This document shows positions 34,001-42,600 of a DNA stretch of 43,043 nt, piece after piece (within the stretch, counting starts at the first letter, position 1; each line of letters starts with the position of its first letter). Source of the stretch: CAADGY01 sp900696665 (lineage in GTDB: Bacteria > Acidobacteriota > Terriglobia > Bryobacterales > Bryobacteraceae); assembly GCA_035063885.1 (NCBI GenBank), contig JAPSFM010000035.1:1-43043 (forward strand). The letters are read 5' to 3'. The position numbers and the translations under genes were made by a program. A model generated the notes under the pieces. It was given only the letters and a program-made list of their open reading frames with translations, made no database searches and was not told where the DNA came from.

Positions 34001-34118
34001 GGATTTGCGCGATGCGCTGGCGGACCGTCCTGAATTGGAGCGGGTCAGACAGGTCCGCCGGATCCGCGAGATGCTCCTGTCAGCGCTGCGGCCCCGGGAA
34101 CCGGCGGCCACGCAATAA
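31050..34118 (+). CDS. Giant tetratricopeptide-repeat protein, novel operon
   Basis: This encodes 1022 residues. ATG 31050 is preferred because AGGAG (31036-31040) sits 9 bases upstream; a TTG at 31011 overlapping the previous stop is the alternative. Apart from about 60 N-terminal residues it is a continuous array of some 25 or more TPR-type helical pairs (typical unit: GRYEEAVQAAGEALALDPDS; NRFEECFAACDALLAENPND). There is no signal peptide, membrane helix or catalytic domain. TPR superhelices bind peptides and assemble complexes, so it is most likely the scaffold or substrate adaptor of this operon. It ends 16 bp before the convergent superoxide dismutase gene. Confidence 0.85.
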   Translation: MEKPPISDLLANLPGSGNAVTDPFAAARTIRESIQRARDALRAKDYGQVRNLLGDLADQPVRYLPDGISTSQAPSADAYCVVHLIAIARAIYGQAALAQQDSREAANLFEAAVAELPVAPEDLNLSGEDYADLAVALEAAGRRQVAVSYWRQAVSQGLQYAVSLLKAGITLMEAGLVEEAQEAFRKSVHIHPSAAAFEKLAAVTELQNDTAAAAPMYASAARIALSDDDATRALDLINKALESGAEKVSALGVKAQILHNLGRYEEAVQAAGEALALDPDSIPALLWKSFALGELKDWENALQACQRILSLQPRMLAASLNMARVVYELGRKEEAAQIVEDAIKETPGVPDGAYAGLAAIYVELNEADKAIAAAGKALEINPNNLQALTSKTMALLSQERLADSLPQLDRMVELAAENRDTILYTRGIVLEGLERLEEALASLRAARECNPSRTDVLERLAKLLARTGDTLAAIEIVDQLLALEPERTDILTEKARLLILADKCDEARQYADRALAQEPGNYLALFVRGLALFGLALYKEALAAFDACMSSGDGKLAAAWKGKTLNKLNRHTEAAEVLGKLVEQGDEDISVLRALSESLIYSGKPDDAAQLLLKLVAQYPEAAEYVELLSQALEKSGRISDALQHLDTYLAANPRDTSILGCAARLLRQAGRAAESATYYERLAELEPGNLSHLQNLATTLLSAGSNEKALEAVERALRLEPESRQSRAYKAEILRVLNRFEECFAACDALLAENPNDDFVLATKGTALRFLDRTEEALECLNSAVTQNPANDFARLNKAHALCDAAEFNVALNELDQVSQHERETGTYYWILLGWALENLGRDRTEEALRAYDYCVSRDPEDIYSRRGRADMYRRLRKADRAAEDYEWLIRRADSKAETAVPDLLAMKGWSMYGLGRPEDGVKFLVDALSLDPSLISSQFDLGLIFLCCGRAAVALREYQRGIDLTNGKTPARRKGLLSVAVRDLRDALADRPELERVRQVRRIREMLLSALRPREPAATQ

Positions 34119-34134
34119 CCGGTCTTTTTGAAAC

Positions 34135-34746
34135 TTACTTGCCGCTTGTAAACCGTTTCTCGATTTCTTTCCAGTTGAGAACGTTCCACCACGCCTCCAC
34201 ATACTCGGCACGGCGGTTCTGATACTTCAGATAGTAAGCATGCTCCCAGACATCAAGTCCCATGACCGGAAACTTGCCTTCCATAATAGGGCTGTCCTGA
34301 TTGGCGGTGGAGAGAATATCGACTTTGTTTCCATCCTTCACGAGCCACGCCCAGCCGGAACCGAAACGGGATATGGCGGCCGCATTGAATTTCTCTTTGA
34401 ACGAATCGAAACTCCCGAATGTTGCGCTGATGGCATCGGAGAGTCCGCCAGTTGGTTTGCCCCCCGACTTCGGAGCCATAATCGTCCAAAACATCGAATG
34501 GTTCGCGTGCCCGCCGCCATTATTGCGAACCGCGGTGCGGATGTTCTCCGGTACGATCGCGAGATTGTTTGCCAGCAACTCCTCAATGCTCTTACCGGCC
34601 AGGTCCGGAGCGGATTCAAGCGCCTTGTTCAGGTTGTTTACATACGCGCCATGGTGTTTGCCGTGGTGGATTTCCATCGTCATCTTATCGATGTGGGGTT
34701 CCAGTGCATCCGGAGGATACGGCAGAGCGGGAAGTGAAAATGACAT
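34135..34746 (-). CDS. sodA: Superoxide dismutase, Mn-type
   Basis: This encodes 203 residues, ATG 34746 with a full AAGGAGG upstream. It dismutates superoxide to peroxide and oxygen. Metal ligands: H27 (MEIHHGKHH), H83 (GGGHANHSMFW), D165 and H169 (GLDVWEHAYYLKY). GGGHANHSMFW together with ANQDSPIM (the Gln in the C-terminal domain) is the manganese-type pattern; Fe-type enzymes carry the active-site Gln on the N-terminal domain. No signal peptide, hence cytoplasmic. Confidence 0.95.
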   Translation of the reverse strand: MSFSLPALPYPPDALEPHIDKMTMEIHHGKHHGAYVNNLNKALESAPDLAGKSIEELLANNLAIVPENIRTAVRNNGGGHANHSMFWTIMAPKSGGKPTGGLSDAISATFGSFDSFKEKFNAAAISRFGSGWAWLVKDGNKVDILSTANQDSPIMEGKFPVMGLDVWEHAYYLKYQNRRAEYVEAWWNVLNWKEIEKRFTSGK

Positions 34747-34803
34747 GTTGCCTCCTTTGAGCTTTGTGTTGACCTACGTTGTTTCAGTAATGTTAGATGA
34801 CAC

Positions 34804-36243
34804 TCACGCGAAAAAGCTGCTTGCTTTTTCATAGGCACCCGCCAGGCGGAACATATCCGCCTCGCCGAAGTGCCTTGTCATGAGTTGCATCCCGACAGGG
34901 AGCCCTTCAACAGTCTTACCACACGGCACGCTCATACATGGAATACCGGCCAGGCTGCCGGTAAGAGTGTAGATGTCCGACAGATACATTTCCATCGGGT
35001 CGTCTGTTTTTTCACCCAGCCTGAAGGCGGGAGAGGGCGAAACAGGAGCGGCAATCGCGTCCACACGCTCAAAAGCGTCCGCAAAATCGCGCGTGATCAA
35101 CGTGCGCACTTTTTGCGCTTTGAGATAGTACGCGTCGTAATAGCCGGCGCTCAACACATAGGTACCCAGCATGATGCGCCTTTTGCATTCCAACCCGAAC
35201 CCGGCGCCGCGCGTATTTCTGTACATGTCGATGAGGGTATCGCCGGGGGTGCGCACCGTGTATCGTACGCCGTCATAGCGGGCCAGGTTCGAACTGGCCT
35301 CCGCGGTGCAGATGATGTAATAGCAGCCAACCGCATAGGCGGTGTGCGGCAGACTGATATCCCGCACTTCACAGCCGAGCTGCTTCAGCGTCTCCACGCC
35401 CCGCAGGATGAGATCACCCGTCTCGCTGGGCAAATCTTTGAAGTATTCGCGCGGAAGGCCGATCTTCATGCCTTCCACCCCGCCGTCCATGTCAACCGGA
35501 TAATCCGGAACGGGAGCGAAAGCGGACGTCGAGTCCAAAGGATCGCGCCCCGCGAGTACCCGGAGCAGCGCGGCGGCATCTTTTACATTCCGAGCGAACG
35601 GCCCGACATGATCAAGCGAACTGGCGAATGCCGTCAGCCCGTAGCGCGACACCCGCCCATAGGTGGGCGTAACTCCTACCACACCGCAAAACGATGCGGG
35701 CTGCCGGATGGATCCCCCCGTATCCGAACCCAGCGCCACGACAGCCGTACCCTGCGCGACGGCAGCGGCCGACCCGCCGCTTGAACCGCCGGGAACGCGA
35801 TCGGGAGCCACCGGATTCCGCACCGGGCCGAAAGCCGAGCTCTCGTTGGAAGACCCCATCGCGAATTCGTCGCAATTCGTCTTGCCGATGAGGATGCCGC
35901 CAGCCTCTTCCAGCCGGATGACAGCGGTCGCATCGTATGGGGGAACGTATTCGGCCAGCAGTTTCGACCCACACGTCGTGCGAACGCCCTTCGTCACAAT
36001 CACATCCTTCACGGCGATGGGCACGCCGCCCAACGGCCCGATGTCTTCGCCCCGCGCGATTCCTTCGTCCACGCGCGCCGCTGCCTCGAGAGCCCGTTCG
36101 CTGGAGAAATGCAGGTAGGCGTTGGTTTTCGGATTCTCGGCCTGGGCAAACTCCAGGGCCTCGCGGGTGAGTTCGACCGCGGAAAACGCGCGTTTTTTCA
36201 GGCCTTCACGAACCTGATCGATGGTGAGGGTGGCGATATTCAC
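34804..36243 (-). CDS. gatA: Aspartyl/glutamyl-tRNA amidotransferase subunit A
   Basis: A 479-residue amidase-signature enzyme that releases ammonia from glutamine for transamidation of Glu-tRNA(Gln) or Asp-tRNA(Asn). The Ser-cisSer-Lys triad is visible as K79 (PIAVKDVI), S154 (PGGSSGGSAAAVAQGTA) and S178 (GSDTGGSIRQP), at the same numbering as well-studied GatA proteins. It starts in a 4-bp overlap with gatC, so the two are translationally coupled. gatB, which binds the tRNA, is not in the window and must be elsewhere. Confidence 0.97.
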   Translation of the reverse strand: MNIATLTIDQVREGLKKRAFSAVELTREALEFAQAENPKTNAYLHFSSERALEAAARVDEGIARGEDIGPLGGVPIAVKDVIVTKGVRTTCGSKLLAEYVPPYDATAVIRLEEAGGILIGKTNCDEFAMGSSNESSAFGPVRNPVAPDRVPGGSSGGSAAAVAQGTAVVALGSDTGGSIRQPASFCGVVGVTPTYGRVSRYGLTAFASSLDHVGPFARNVKDAAALLRVLAGRDPLDSTSAFAPVPDYPVDMDGGVEGMKIGLPREYFKDLPSETGDLILRGVETLKQLGCEVRDISLPHTAYAVGCYYIICTAEASSNLARYDGVRYTVRTPGDTLIDMYRNTRGAGFGLECKRRIMLGTYVLSAGYYDAYYLKAQKVRTLITRDFADAFERVDAIAAPVSPSPAFRLGEKTDDPMEMYLSDIYTLTGSLAGIPCMSVPCGKTVEGLPVGMQLMTRHFGEADMFRLAGAYEKASSFFA

Positions 36244-36539
36244 CGCTCGATCACCCTCGGCACTTTGAAATGCCCGGCGCCGGAAAGCGGAGCGTTTGCG
36301 AGGGCGGCCTCTTCACCGAGCGGCGTCCGTTCGACATCGTCCCGCAACGTGGCGGTCTCTCCGGCTTCATACAGCACCTGGGCCATGGGCTCCACGGCCG
36401 ATGTATCCAATTCGTTCAGCTTATCCATGTGGGTCAGAATCTTATCCAACTCGGAGGCCATTCTGCCCAGCTCTTCATCGGTAAGTTTGAGATTCGCCAA
36501 CTCGGCGACATAACGTACTTCCTGTTCGCTGATCTTCAA
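36240..36539 (-). CDS. gatC: Aspartyl/glutamyl-tRNA amidotransferase subunit C
   Basis: A 99-residue protein that wraps around GatA/GatB to hold the complex together. Family motifs: VRYVAELANLKLTDEELG near the N-terminus, LDKILTHMDKLNELDTSAVE in the middle, and LRDDVERTPLGEEAALANAP followed by GHFKVPRVIE at the end. It overlaps gatA by 4 bp downstream and the DciA-like gene by 4 bp upstream. Confidence 0.96.
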   Translation of the reverse strand: MKISEQEVRYVAELANLKLTDEELGRMASELDKILTHMDKLNELDTSAVEPMAQVLYEAGETATLRDDVERTPLGEEAALANAPLSGAGHFKVPRVIER

Positions 36540-36925
36540 GCGGAAGCCCTCTTGCGCGCCATCTTATAGGCATACCGGAGCGACCGATCGCGGATGCCGT
36601 CCGCTTCGTCCTGAACCGGCGCGGCGGCGGCGTTCTCCTCCCGTTGAGGCATACGGCGGGGTAGGGCGATCCGGAACTGCAAGTCAATGAAGAGTCCCGT
36701 GCCCGCCACCTGTTCCATCCTCGCGAGAATTTGCCGTCTCAGCGTGAATAATTGCCGCTGCCATTCGAAATCTTCGACATCGATGACAAGCTTCTTATCC
36801 ACTACGGCAGCCACATTGCTGTGCGCGGCGATGATTTTCCCAACCGCGATGGGCCAGGCACGTGTTGCAACAGCTTCAGGAGAAACAGCTTTCATCCTCG
36901 CAATGAGTCTACCGGCACGTTCCAT
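36536..36925 (-). CDS. DciA-like protein (DUF721)
   Basis: This encodes 129 residues from ATG 36925 (MERAGRLIARMKAVSPEA); the frame extends to 37171 but that part is antisense to maf and lacks family features. AVATRAWPIAVGKIIAAHSN and LVIDVEDFEWQRQLFTLRRQ match the DUF721/DciA core, whose members help load the replicative helicase DnaB in bacteria lacking DnaC/DnaI. The C-terminal tail after about residue 85 is basic and variable. No strong Shine-Dalgarno is visible, so the start is less certain than the family. First gene of the dciA-gatC-gatA unit, divergent from maf (43 bp between). Confidence 0.78.
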   Translation of the reverse strand: MERAGRLIARMKAVSPEAVATRAWPIAVGKIIAAHSNVAAVVDKKLVIDVEDFEWQRQLFTLRRQILARMEQVAGTGLFIDLQFRIALPRRMPQREENAAAAPVQDEADGIRDRSLRYAYKMARKRASA

Positions 36926-36968
36926 GGTGGGAACATGTATTGTAGCATTGACCTTTGCCCACTGACGA

Positions 36969-37532
36969 ATGAATCTGATTCTTGCTTCCGCTTCCCCACG
37001 CCGCAGCGAGCTTCTGGTCTCAGCCGGTATTCCATTCACCATCCGCATCTCCCGGGTGGAGGAGCGGCATCTGCCCGGCGAGGACGCGTGGCAGTATGTC
37101 AAAAGGCTCGCGGAAGCCAAAGCCCGTACCATTGAAAGCGCACCCGGCGAAGTGGTGCTGGGCGCGGACACTGTTGTGGTCGTGGATGATTACATCCTCG
37201 AAAAACCTGCCGACGACGCGGATGCCGCACGAATGCTGCGGCTTCTCTCTGGACGGCGCCACCAGGTGATCACAGGAATCTGCCTGCGCGGCGCCAGCCG
37301 CATCGTGGTGGACTCGGAAACAACAGAGGTTCGCTTTGTGCCGCTTTCCGAAGCCGAGATCAGCGACTACGTAAAAACCGGAGAACCCATGGACAAAGCG
37401 GGCGGATATGCCATCCAGGGCCTGGCGTCGAAATTTGTCGATCGCGTCGAGGGCTGCTACTTCAACGTTGTCGGCCTGCCCGTCGCGCTGGTATATCAGA
37501 AGCTAAAGGAGTTTGAAAGGATGCATGGGTAA
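36969..37532 (+). CDS. maf: Maf family nucleotide pyrophosphatase
   Basis: A 187-residue house-cleaning pyrophosphatase that hydrolyses dTTP/UTP or modified nucleotides to monophosphates. It has the N-terminal SASPRRSELL substrate-binding motif, the catalytic Asp in VLGADTVVVVD, LSGRRHQVITG, and the family's C-terminal GGYAIQGLASKFVDRVEGCY. The last feature resembles the dTTP/UTP-specific branch. Its stop overlaps the start of the next gene. Confidence 0.95.
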   Translation: MNLILASASPRRSELLVSAGIPFTIRISRVEERHLPGEDAWQYVKRLAEAKARTIESAPGEVVLGADTVVVVDDYILEKPADDADAARMLRLLSGRRHQVITGICLRGASRIVVDSETTEVRFVPLSEAEISDYVKTGEPMDKAGGYAIQGLASKFVDRVEGCYFNVVGLPVALVYQKLKEFERMHG

Positions 37533-38178
37533 GAGGGCAACTGCCGGCGTCGCCTACCGGCTTGAGGAAAAACTGAAGCCCTATGAAGACGCGCTGCGCG
37601 CCGCCGGTCTGGACGTCGTGCGTATTCAAGCCGGATCTTCTTCAAAGCTCGATGGATTAGGCGGTCTCGTGCTGACCGGGGGTACGGATGTAGACCCTTC
37701 CATCTACGGAGAGGAGCCTGCGCCCGAAACACAACCGCCAGACCGTGAACGCGACGAGATGGAATTGAACCTGCTTCTGCAGGCTCTCTCGGTCAACCTG
37801 CCGGTGCTGGCGATTTGCCGCGGAATGCAGTTGTTCAACGTCGCACAGGGTGGTGCGCTGATCCAGCATCTGGGTGAAGGCAATCCGCACACCAGGGGTA
37901 AAGACGTCGATCAGGCACATTCGATTATGACGGTCGAAGGGACGCAACTGTCGCGCATTCTCGGACCTGGAGAGTACATGGTGAACTCCAGGCATCACCA
38001 AGCGGTCGATCCGAATCGAATTGGCAATGGATTGATCGTTTCCGCAAAATCTCCGGACGGTGTCATCGAAGGGCTGGAGATGCCCGGCCAACGCTTCGCC
38101 ATCGCCGTGCAGTGGCACCCCGAAGACTTGTTCAGGCAGGACGCAAGACTGTTCCACGCGTTCGCCGAAGCGGTGTGA
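37525..38178 (+). CDS. Class I glutamine amidotransferase-like hydrolase (peptidase C26, PuuD-like)
   Basis: This encodes 217 residues from ATG 37525, overlapping the maf stop by 8 bp, with GAAAGG 4 bases upstream. The catalytic Cys is in LAICRGMQLFNVAQGG, the His-Glu pair in QWHPEDLF, and GGLVLTGGTDVDPSIYGEE is the oxyanion-hole loop. This is the pattern of gamma-glutamyl-gamma-aminobutyrate hydrolases (putrescine breakdown), but no other puu gene is present. The protein is shorter than PuuD (254) because the usual N-terminal strand is abbreviated. The substrate is uncertain. Confidence 0.88.
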   Translation: MGKRATAGVAYRLEEKLKPYEDALRAAGLDVVRIQAGSSSKLDGLGGLVLTGGTDVDPSIYGEEPAPETQPPDRERDEMELNLLLQALSVNLPVLAICRGMQLFNVAQGGALIQHLGEGNPHTRGKDVDQAHSIMTVEGTQLSRILGPGEYMVNSRHHQAVDPNRIGNGLIVSAKSPDGVIEGLEMPGQRFAIAVQWHPEDLFRQDARLFHAFAEAV

Positions 38179-38230
38179 TTTCAGCGCCTGCCGTTATTGC
38201 CCGCGGAACAGCCGGGCTTCTTGCACCGGC

Positions 38231-38262
38231 GGCGGGCGAACACCAGTGAATCGCCGCCCGCC
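38231..38262. terminator. GC-rich inverted repeat between convergent genes
   Basis: GGCGGGCG (38231-38238) and CGCCCGCC (38255-38262) can pair, with a 16-nt loop, between the amidotransferase stop (38178) and the oxidoreductase stop (38304). A bidirectional terminator would fit the position, but there is no T-tract on either side. Confidence 0.3.
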
Positions 38263-38303
38263 CCGGCAAGCAAACGGAGCCGTGCGCGCCACCAAGAGGC
38301 GGC

Positions 38304-39578
38304 CTAAACGAACCGGTACTTATTCGTCTTGTCGTCCCAGAGTATTTTCTTGCCCCTCCTGAACGACAGGGTAGCCATGTGGCCGCTGATAGCTGCCTGC
38401 TGTCCCACTTCCACCGGTGCAATCGCTTTCTCTTTGCCGAGTACGGCCATGATGAAGTTCTTCACGTGCGCCTGCACGGCATTGGCGTCGTTCCCTCTCG
38501 CTTCAATCCTGATCTCCTGGCGCGCCGCCACTTTCTCCGGCGGCTTGCCGCCGAACTTTTCAGGCCAGAAGGAGAGGAACTGGCGGCTGTTCACTTCGAT
38601 GGTGCCCTCGTTCCCCATGAACTGCTCGCCGTAGCCGAAGTGGTCGTTTCCGAAATAGCAACTGTAGTTGATGTGGAAGCGGTCCGGATACTCGTAGATG
38701 GCGCTGAGGCAATCGGGCACTTCGCGGTCGTCCTCTGTCCAGCGATAGATTCCGCCCGAAGCCATACAGGAATAAGGAACCGTTTTGCCGCAAACGAAGT
38801 TGGTGATGTCGGTCTGATGAACCAGCAGATCGGTGGAAATACCTCCGGAATAATCCCAATAGAGACGCCACTGATAGTAGCGCTGCTTATCGAACGGCCG
38901 GTTGCTCGCAGGCCCCAGGAAGCGCTTCCAATCTGTATTTTGAGGATCGGCGTCCGGCGGAATCCGGTAGCGCCACGCCGGATTATCGTCGAGGGAGTTG
39001 CGATACCAGAACGCGCGAACGTAATGAATGTCGCCGATCATTCCCTGCTCCACCATCTCCTTGGCTTTGATGTAGAGCGAGTTGGATCGATTCTGCGTAC
39101 CTACTTGCACCACCTTGCCGGCCTTCTTCGCCGCATTCACGATGTCCCACCCCTCTTCGATGGTGTGGGCCAGCGGTTTTTCGAGGTAGATGTGTTTACC
39201 GGCGTTGAGCGCGGCCACCGCCATCTCGTGGTGCAGGTGCTCCGGCGTACAAATAAAGACCACGTCGATAGAAGGATCGCGCAGCACCTCGCGATAATCC
39301 ACGTAGGTCTTCGGCGTGTTGCCTCCCTGGGTTTGAACGGCGTCTTTCGCCCTGTTCAGGTTGCCCGTATAGGTATCGCACACGGCCGTGACGGTGACCA
39401 GTTCCGGCACCGCCTTGTACATCATGCCCATAACGTGGTTGCCGCGGCTCCCCGTGCCAATCCAGCCCACCTGAACTTTTTCGTTCGCGCCCAGCGCGGG
39501 CAGAATGGCCGGACCGGCCACAAGCGCTGCTCCCGCTGAGTTCCGGATGAAGTTGCGCCGGGAGAGTTCATCGGACAT
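38304..39578 (-). CDS. Tat-exported Gfo/Idh/MocA family oxidoreductase
   Basis: This encodes 424 residues, ATG 39578 with GAAGGAG upstream. A twin-arginine leader (SRRNFIRNSAGAALVAGPAI) precedes a Rossmann domain (VGWIGTGSRGNHVMGM), the family's EKP motif (IYLEKPLAHT) and the C-terminal alpha/beta substrate domain with RLYWDYSGGISTDLLVHQTD, carrying the catalytic Asp/His region. Members oxidise or transfer sugars with bound NAD(P); exported versions carry the cofactor folded in. Several Tat-exported members are typical for Acidobacteriota and Planctomycetes. The substrate is unknown. Divergent from the subtilase gene, with 101 bp between. Confidence 0.93.
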   Translation of the reverse strand: MSDELSRRNFIRNSAGAALVAGPAILPALGANEKVQVGWIGTGSRGNHVMGMMYKAVPELVTVTAVCDTYTGNLNRAKDAVQTQGGNTPKTYVDYREVLRDPSIDVVFICTPEHLHHEMAVAALNAGKHIYLEKPLAHTIEEGWDIVNAAKKAGKVVQVGTQNRSNSLYIKAKEMVEQGMIGDIHYVRAFWYRNSLDDNPAWRYRIPPDADPQNTDWKRFLGPASNRPFDKQRYYQWRLYWDYSGGISTDLLVHQTDITNFVCGKTVPYSCMASGGIYRWTEDDREVPDCLSAIYEYPDRFHINYSCYFGNDHFGYGEQFMGNEGTIEVNSRQFLSFWPEKFGGKPPEKVAARQEIRIEARGNDANAVQAHVKNFIMAVLGKEKAIAPVEVGQQAAISGHMATLSFRRGKKILWDDKTNKYRFV

Positions 39579-39679
39579 AAGTACACATCTCCTTCATAAA
39601 GGGATTTACTCCTTCAGAATATCAGGATTTCCCACACAGGAATCTGAAACGATCTGACTTCCGGAAGCGTCGAAACGGG

Positions 39680-42600
39680 GTGAACATTAGCCGGGTGGCA
39701 GTATCTCTTCTTCTCTTACTGGCCGGAAACCTGTTTGCCGGCCGTCTCGATCGTTATGCGCTCATCCTCGAAGGCAGTCCAGCGGCAAGGCAGGCATCGT
39801 CCTCCAAACCGGGCCAGCCGCGCTTCGCCGAAGATCAAAGACAAAAGCTTATAGCCGCGCAATCCAACGTGCGGCGCGCGCTCGCGGACCGTAATATTCA
39901 GGTCACGGGAGCTGTGCAAACCATCGCCAATGCGGTGTTTGTGGTGGCATCCGAAGAACAGGCAGCCGCGCTGCGCACGCTTCCCGGCGTCGCTGGCGTG
40001 CAACTGATGCGCCCCGTGAAGCGGAGCCTGAACCGCGCGATTGGCCTGATGAACGTCGCCGGAGCCTGGAGCGCGCTTCAGGGCGAAGGCAACGCCGGCG
40101 CCGGAATGAAGATTGCTATACTCGACACCGGTATTGACCAGACCCATCCCGCTTTCCAGGATGGCTCTCTACAAATGCCGCCGGGGTTTCCCAAGTGCGC
40201 GGGACAAAGCTGCGGATACACCAACAATAAGGTGATCGCCGCGCGCAGCTACGTGCAGATGCTGGTGCTGCCCGGAGCGGATTCCCGGCCCGACGATCTT
40301 TCTCCGCGCGATCGCGTGGGCCACGGAACAGCGGCAGCCAGCGTTGCCGCAGGGGTGCGCAACAGCGGACCCGCAGTGACTATTACAGGTGTGGCCCCGA
40401 AAGCATTTCTGGGTAATTACAAGATATTCGGGTCCCCCGGCGTGAATGACGTCACCTTTACCGATGTTGTGATTCAAGCGCTCGAGGACGCCTACAACGA
40501 CGGCATGGATGTCGCCAGTCTCTCGCTAGGCTTCCCGGCGGTGTGGGGACCGCTCGATTCCGGCTCCGCCTGCGGCCTCGATCCGGGCGCGCCGTGCGAT
40601 CTTTTCTCCGCCGCGGTGGAAGAGGCCGCTCAACTGATGGTGGTGGTGGTCTCGGCGGGCAATGATGGCGATCTCGGAAATCTTGCGCCCAGCCTGAACA
40701 CGATCCACTCGCCGGGAACCGCGCCTTCGGCGATTACTGTCGGGGCCCTCTACAACTCGCACGAGTTTTTTTCGAGCGTGCGAGCCCCCGGGCTGGATCG
40801 CATCAACGCGCTGTTTGGAAACGGGCCCAGGCCCAGCGGCTCCATAACCGCACCGTTGCGAGCCGTTTCGAGAAGCGAGGACCAGAAGGCCTGCACATCG
40901 CTTCAAAACAATTCCCTCACCGGCGCGGTCGCTCTGATTGAGCGTGGCGATTGCGGTTTTGACACGAAAGTCGTCAATGCGCAGAAAGCCGGTGCGGTGG
41001 CGGTAATTCTGCACCAATCGCAAGGATCGAATTTCGTTTTTCCGCCCACCGGACTTATTGAAACCGGCATTCCCGCGGTCCTCATCGGCTACGATGCCGC
41101 CACGCGCCTGTCCAGCGCGGCCGCGTCGAATGCGAATTTCCAGGTGACGCTCGATCCCGCCCTCGTCGAAATCAACGCCGTGTCGAATCAGGTGGCATAC
41201 TTCTCTTCTTACGGCCCTGCCATCGGCACATTCGGCATCAAGCCCGAGATCTCCGCAACGGGCACGGACCTCTACATGGCCACGCAGAAGTATGATCCGA
41301 ACGGCGACTTGTACGATGCCTCGGGATACACCAATGCGCAGGGAACCAGTTTTGCCGCGCCTATTGTAGCGGGAGCAGCCGCGCTGGTGATGCAGGCGCA
41401 CCCGGATTTCAACGTAGCGCAGGTCAAGTCTGCCATCGTCAATACGGCCAGCGCGGATGTCCGGGACATCGACGGCGCCGGGCGCCCGGTGACCGCGCGC
41501 GTGGCGGCGGTGGGTGCGGGCAAGCTCGATGTAAGCGCCGCAGTGCGGACACAGATCACCTCCGATGCCGCCACTATCTCTTTCGGCGAGATCAAGCCCG
41601 GTTTCTCCGGCGCTTCGCGCAGCTTTCGCCTCACGAACTCCGGCACGAATCAGGCGCAGCTTTCCGTTACGGTGACGCCAAGGGACACGGATCCGGGCGG
41701 CAGAGTGTCGATCGTCGGCGAAACGTCGTTTACCCTGGCGCCGGGGACAAGAACCACGAATATTAACGTACGCCTGGACCTTACGCAGCGCAACCCCGGC
41801 TCTTACGAAGGCTTCGTTGACGTGAAACAAGGGCCGGCACTTGTACTGCGAATCCCGTATGTCTACTACGTCCCCGGCAGCGAGCCGTTCAACATCATCC
41901 CGCTTACAGGTTTCGATTTCACCGGAATAGCGGGTGAGGACCTATCCGGACGGCTCACTTTGAAAGTGATCGACCGCTTTGGTATTCCGGTGCCGGATTT
42001 GCCTGTGCAGTTCCGGGCAACACTCGGAGGTGGCGGAATCGAGGTCGCCATGGAAAGAACCGATCCGCTCGGCATCGCCGACGCGCAGGTCTTTCTCGGT
42101 CCCCAATTAGGCGAACAGGAATTCTCGGCCACTGTGAGCGGCAGTCCGGATCCTGTTTACTTTCCGGGAAAGGCCATTCAAAAACCGGCTATCTTTTCCA
42201 ACGGCGTTGTTAACGCTGCCAGTAATCAAGTGGGTCAAGGACTTGCGCCGGGCTCGTTGATTTCCATTTATGGGTCGGCTCTGAGCCAGGCCATTCGAGG
42301 CGTTTTCACACCTTATCTGCCCGTATCTCTGGCAGGAATGAGCGTCAGCTTCGACAGGCTATCGGACAACATAAGCGTGCCGGGGCGGCTCCACTACGTC
42401 AGTCCCGATCAGATCAACCTGCAAATTCCGTGGGAGCTCGAAGGTTTCAACAACGCGATCATGAAGATCAGCATTGGGAACATCTCCAGCGGGACATACG
42501 ACGTTCCGCTGGCGAAGTATTCCCCCGCCTTCTATGAATATAACGATGCCGGAAGCGGCCGTACGCTGATCGCCGCGCTGGATGAAGGGAACGTGCTGGT

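Noticed and set aside
40526..41830. Open frame of 434 codons on the minus strand inside the subtilase
   Set aside because: It is a shadow of the subtilase, whose catalytic and TIGR03437 motifs are all in the plus-strand frame; no family resemblance.
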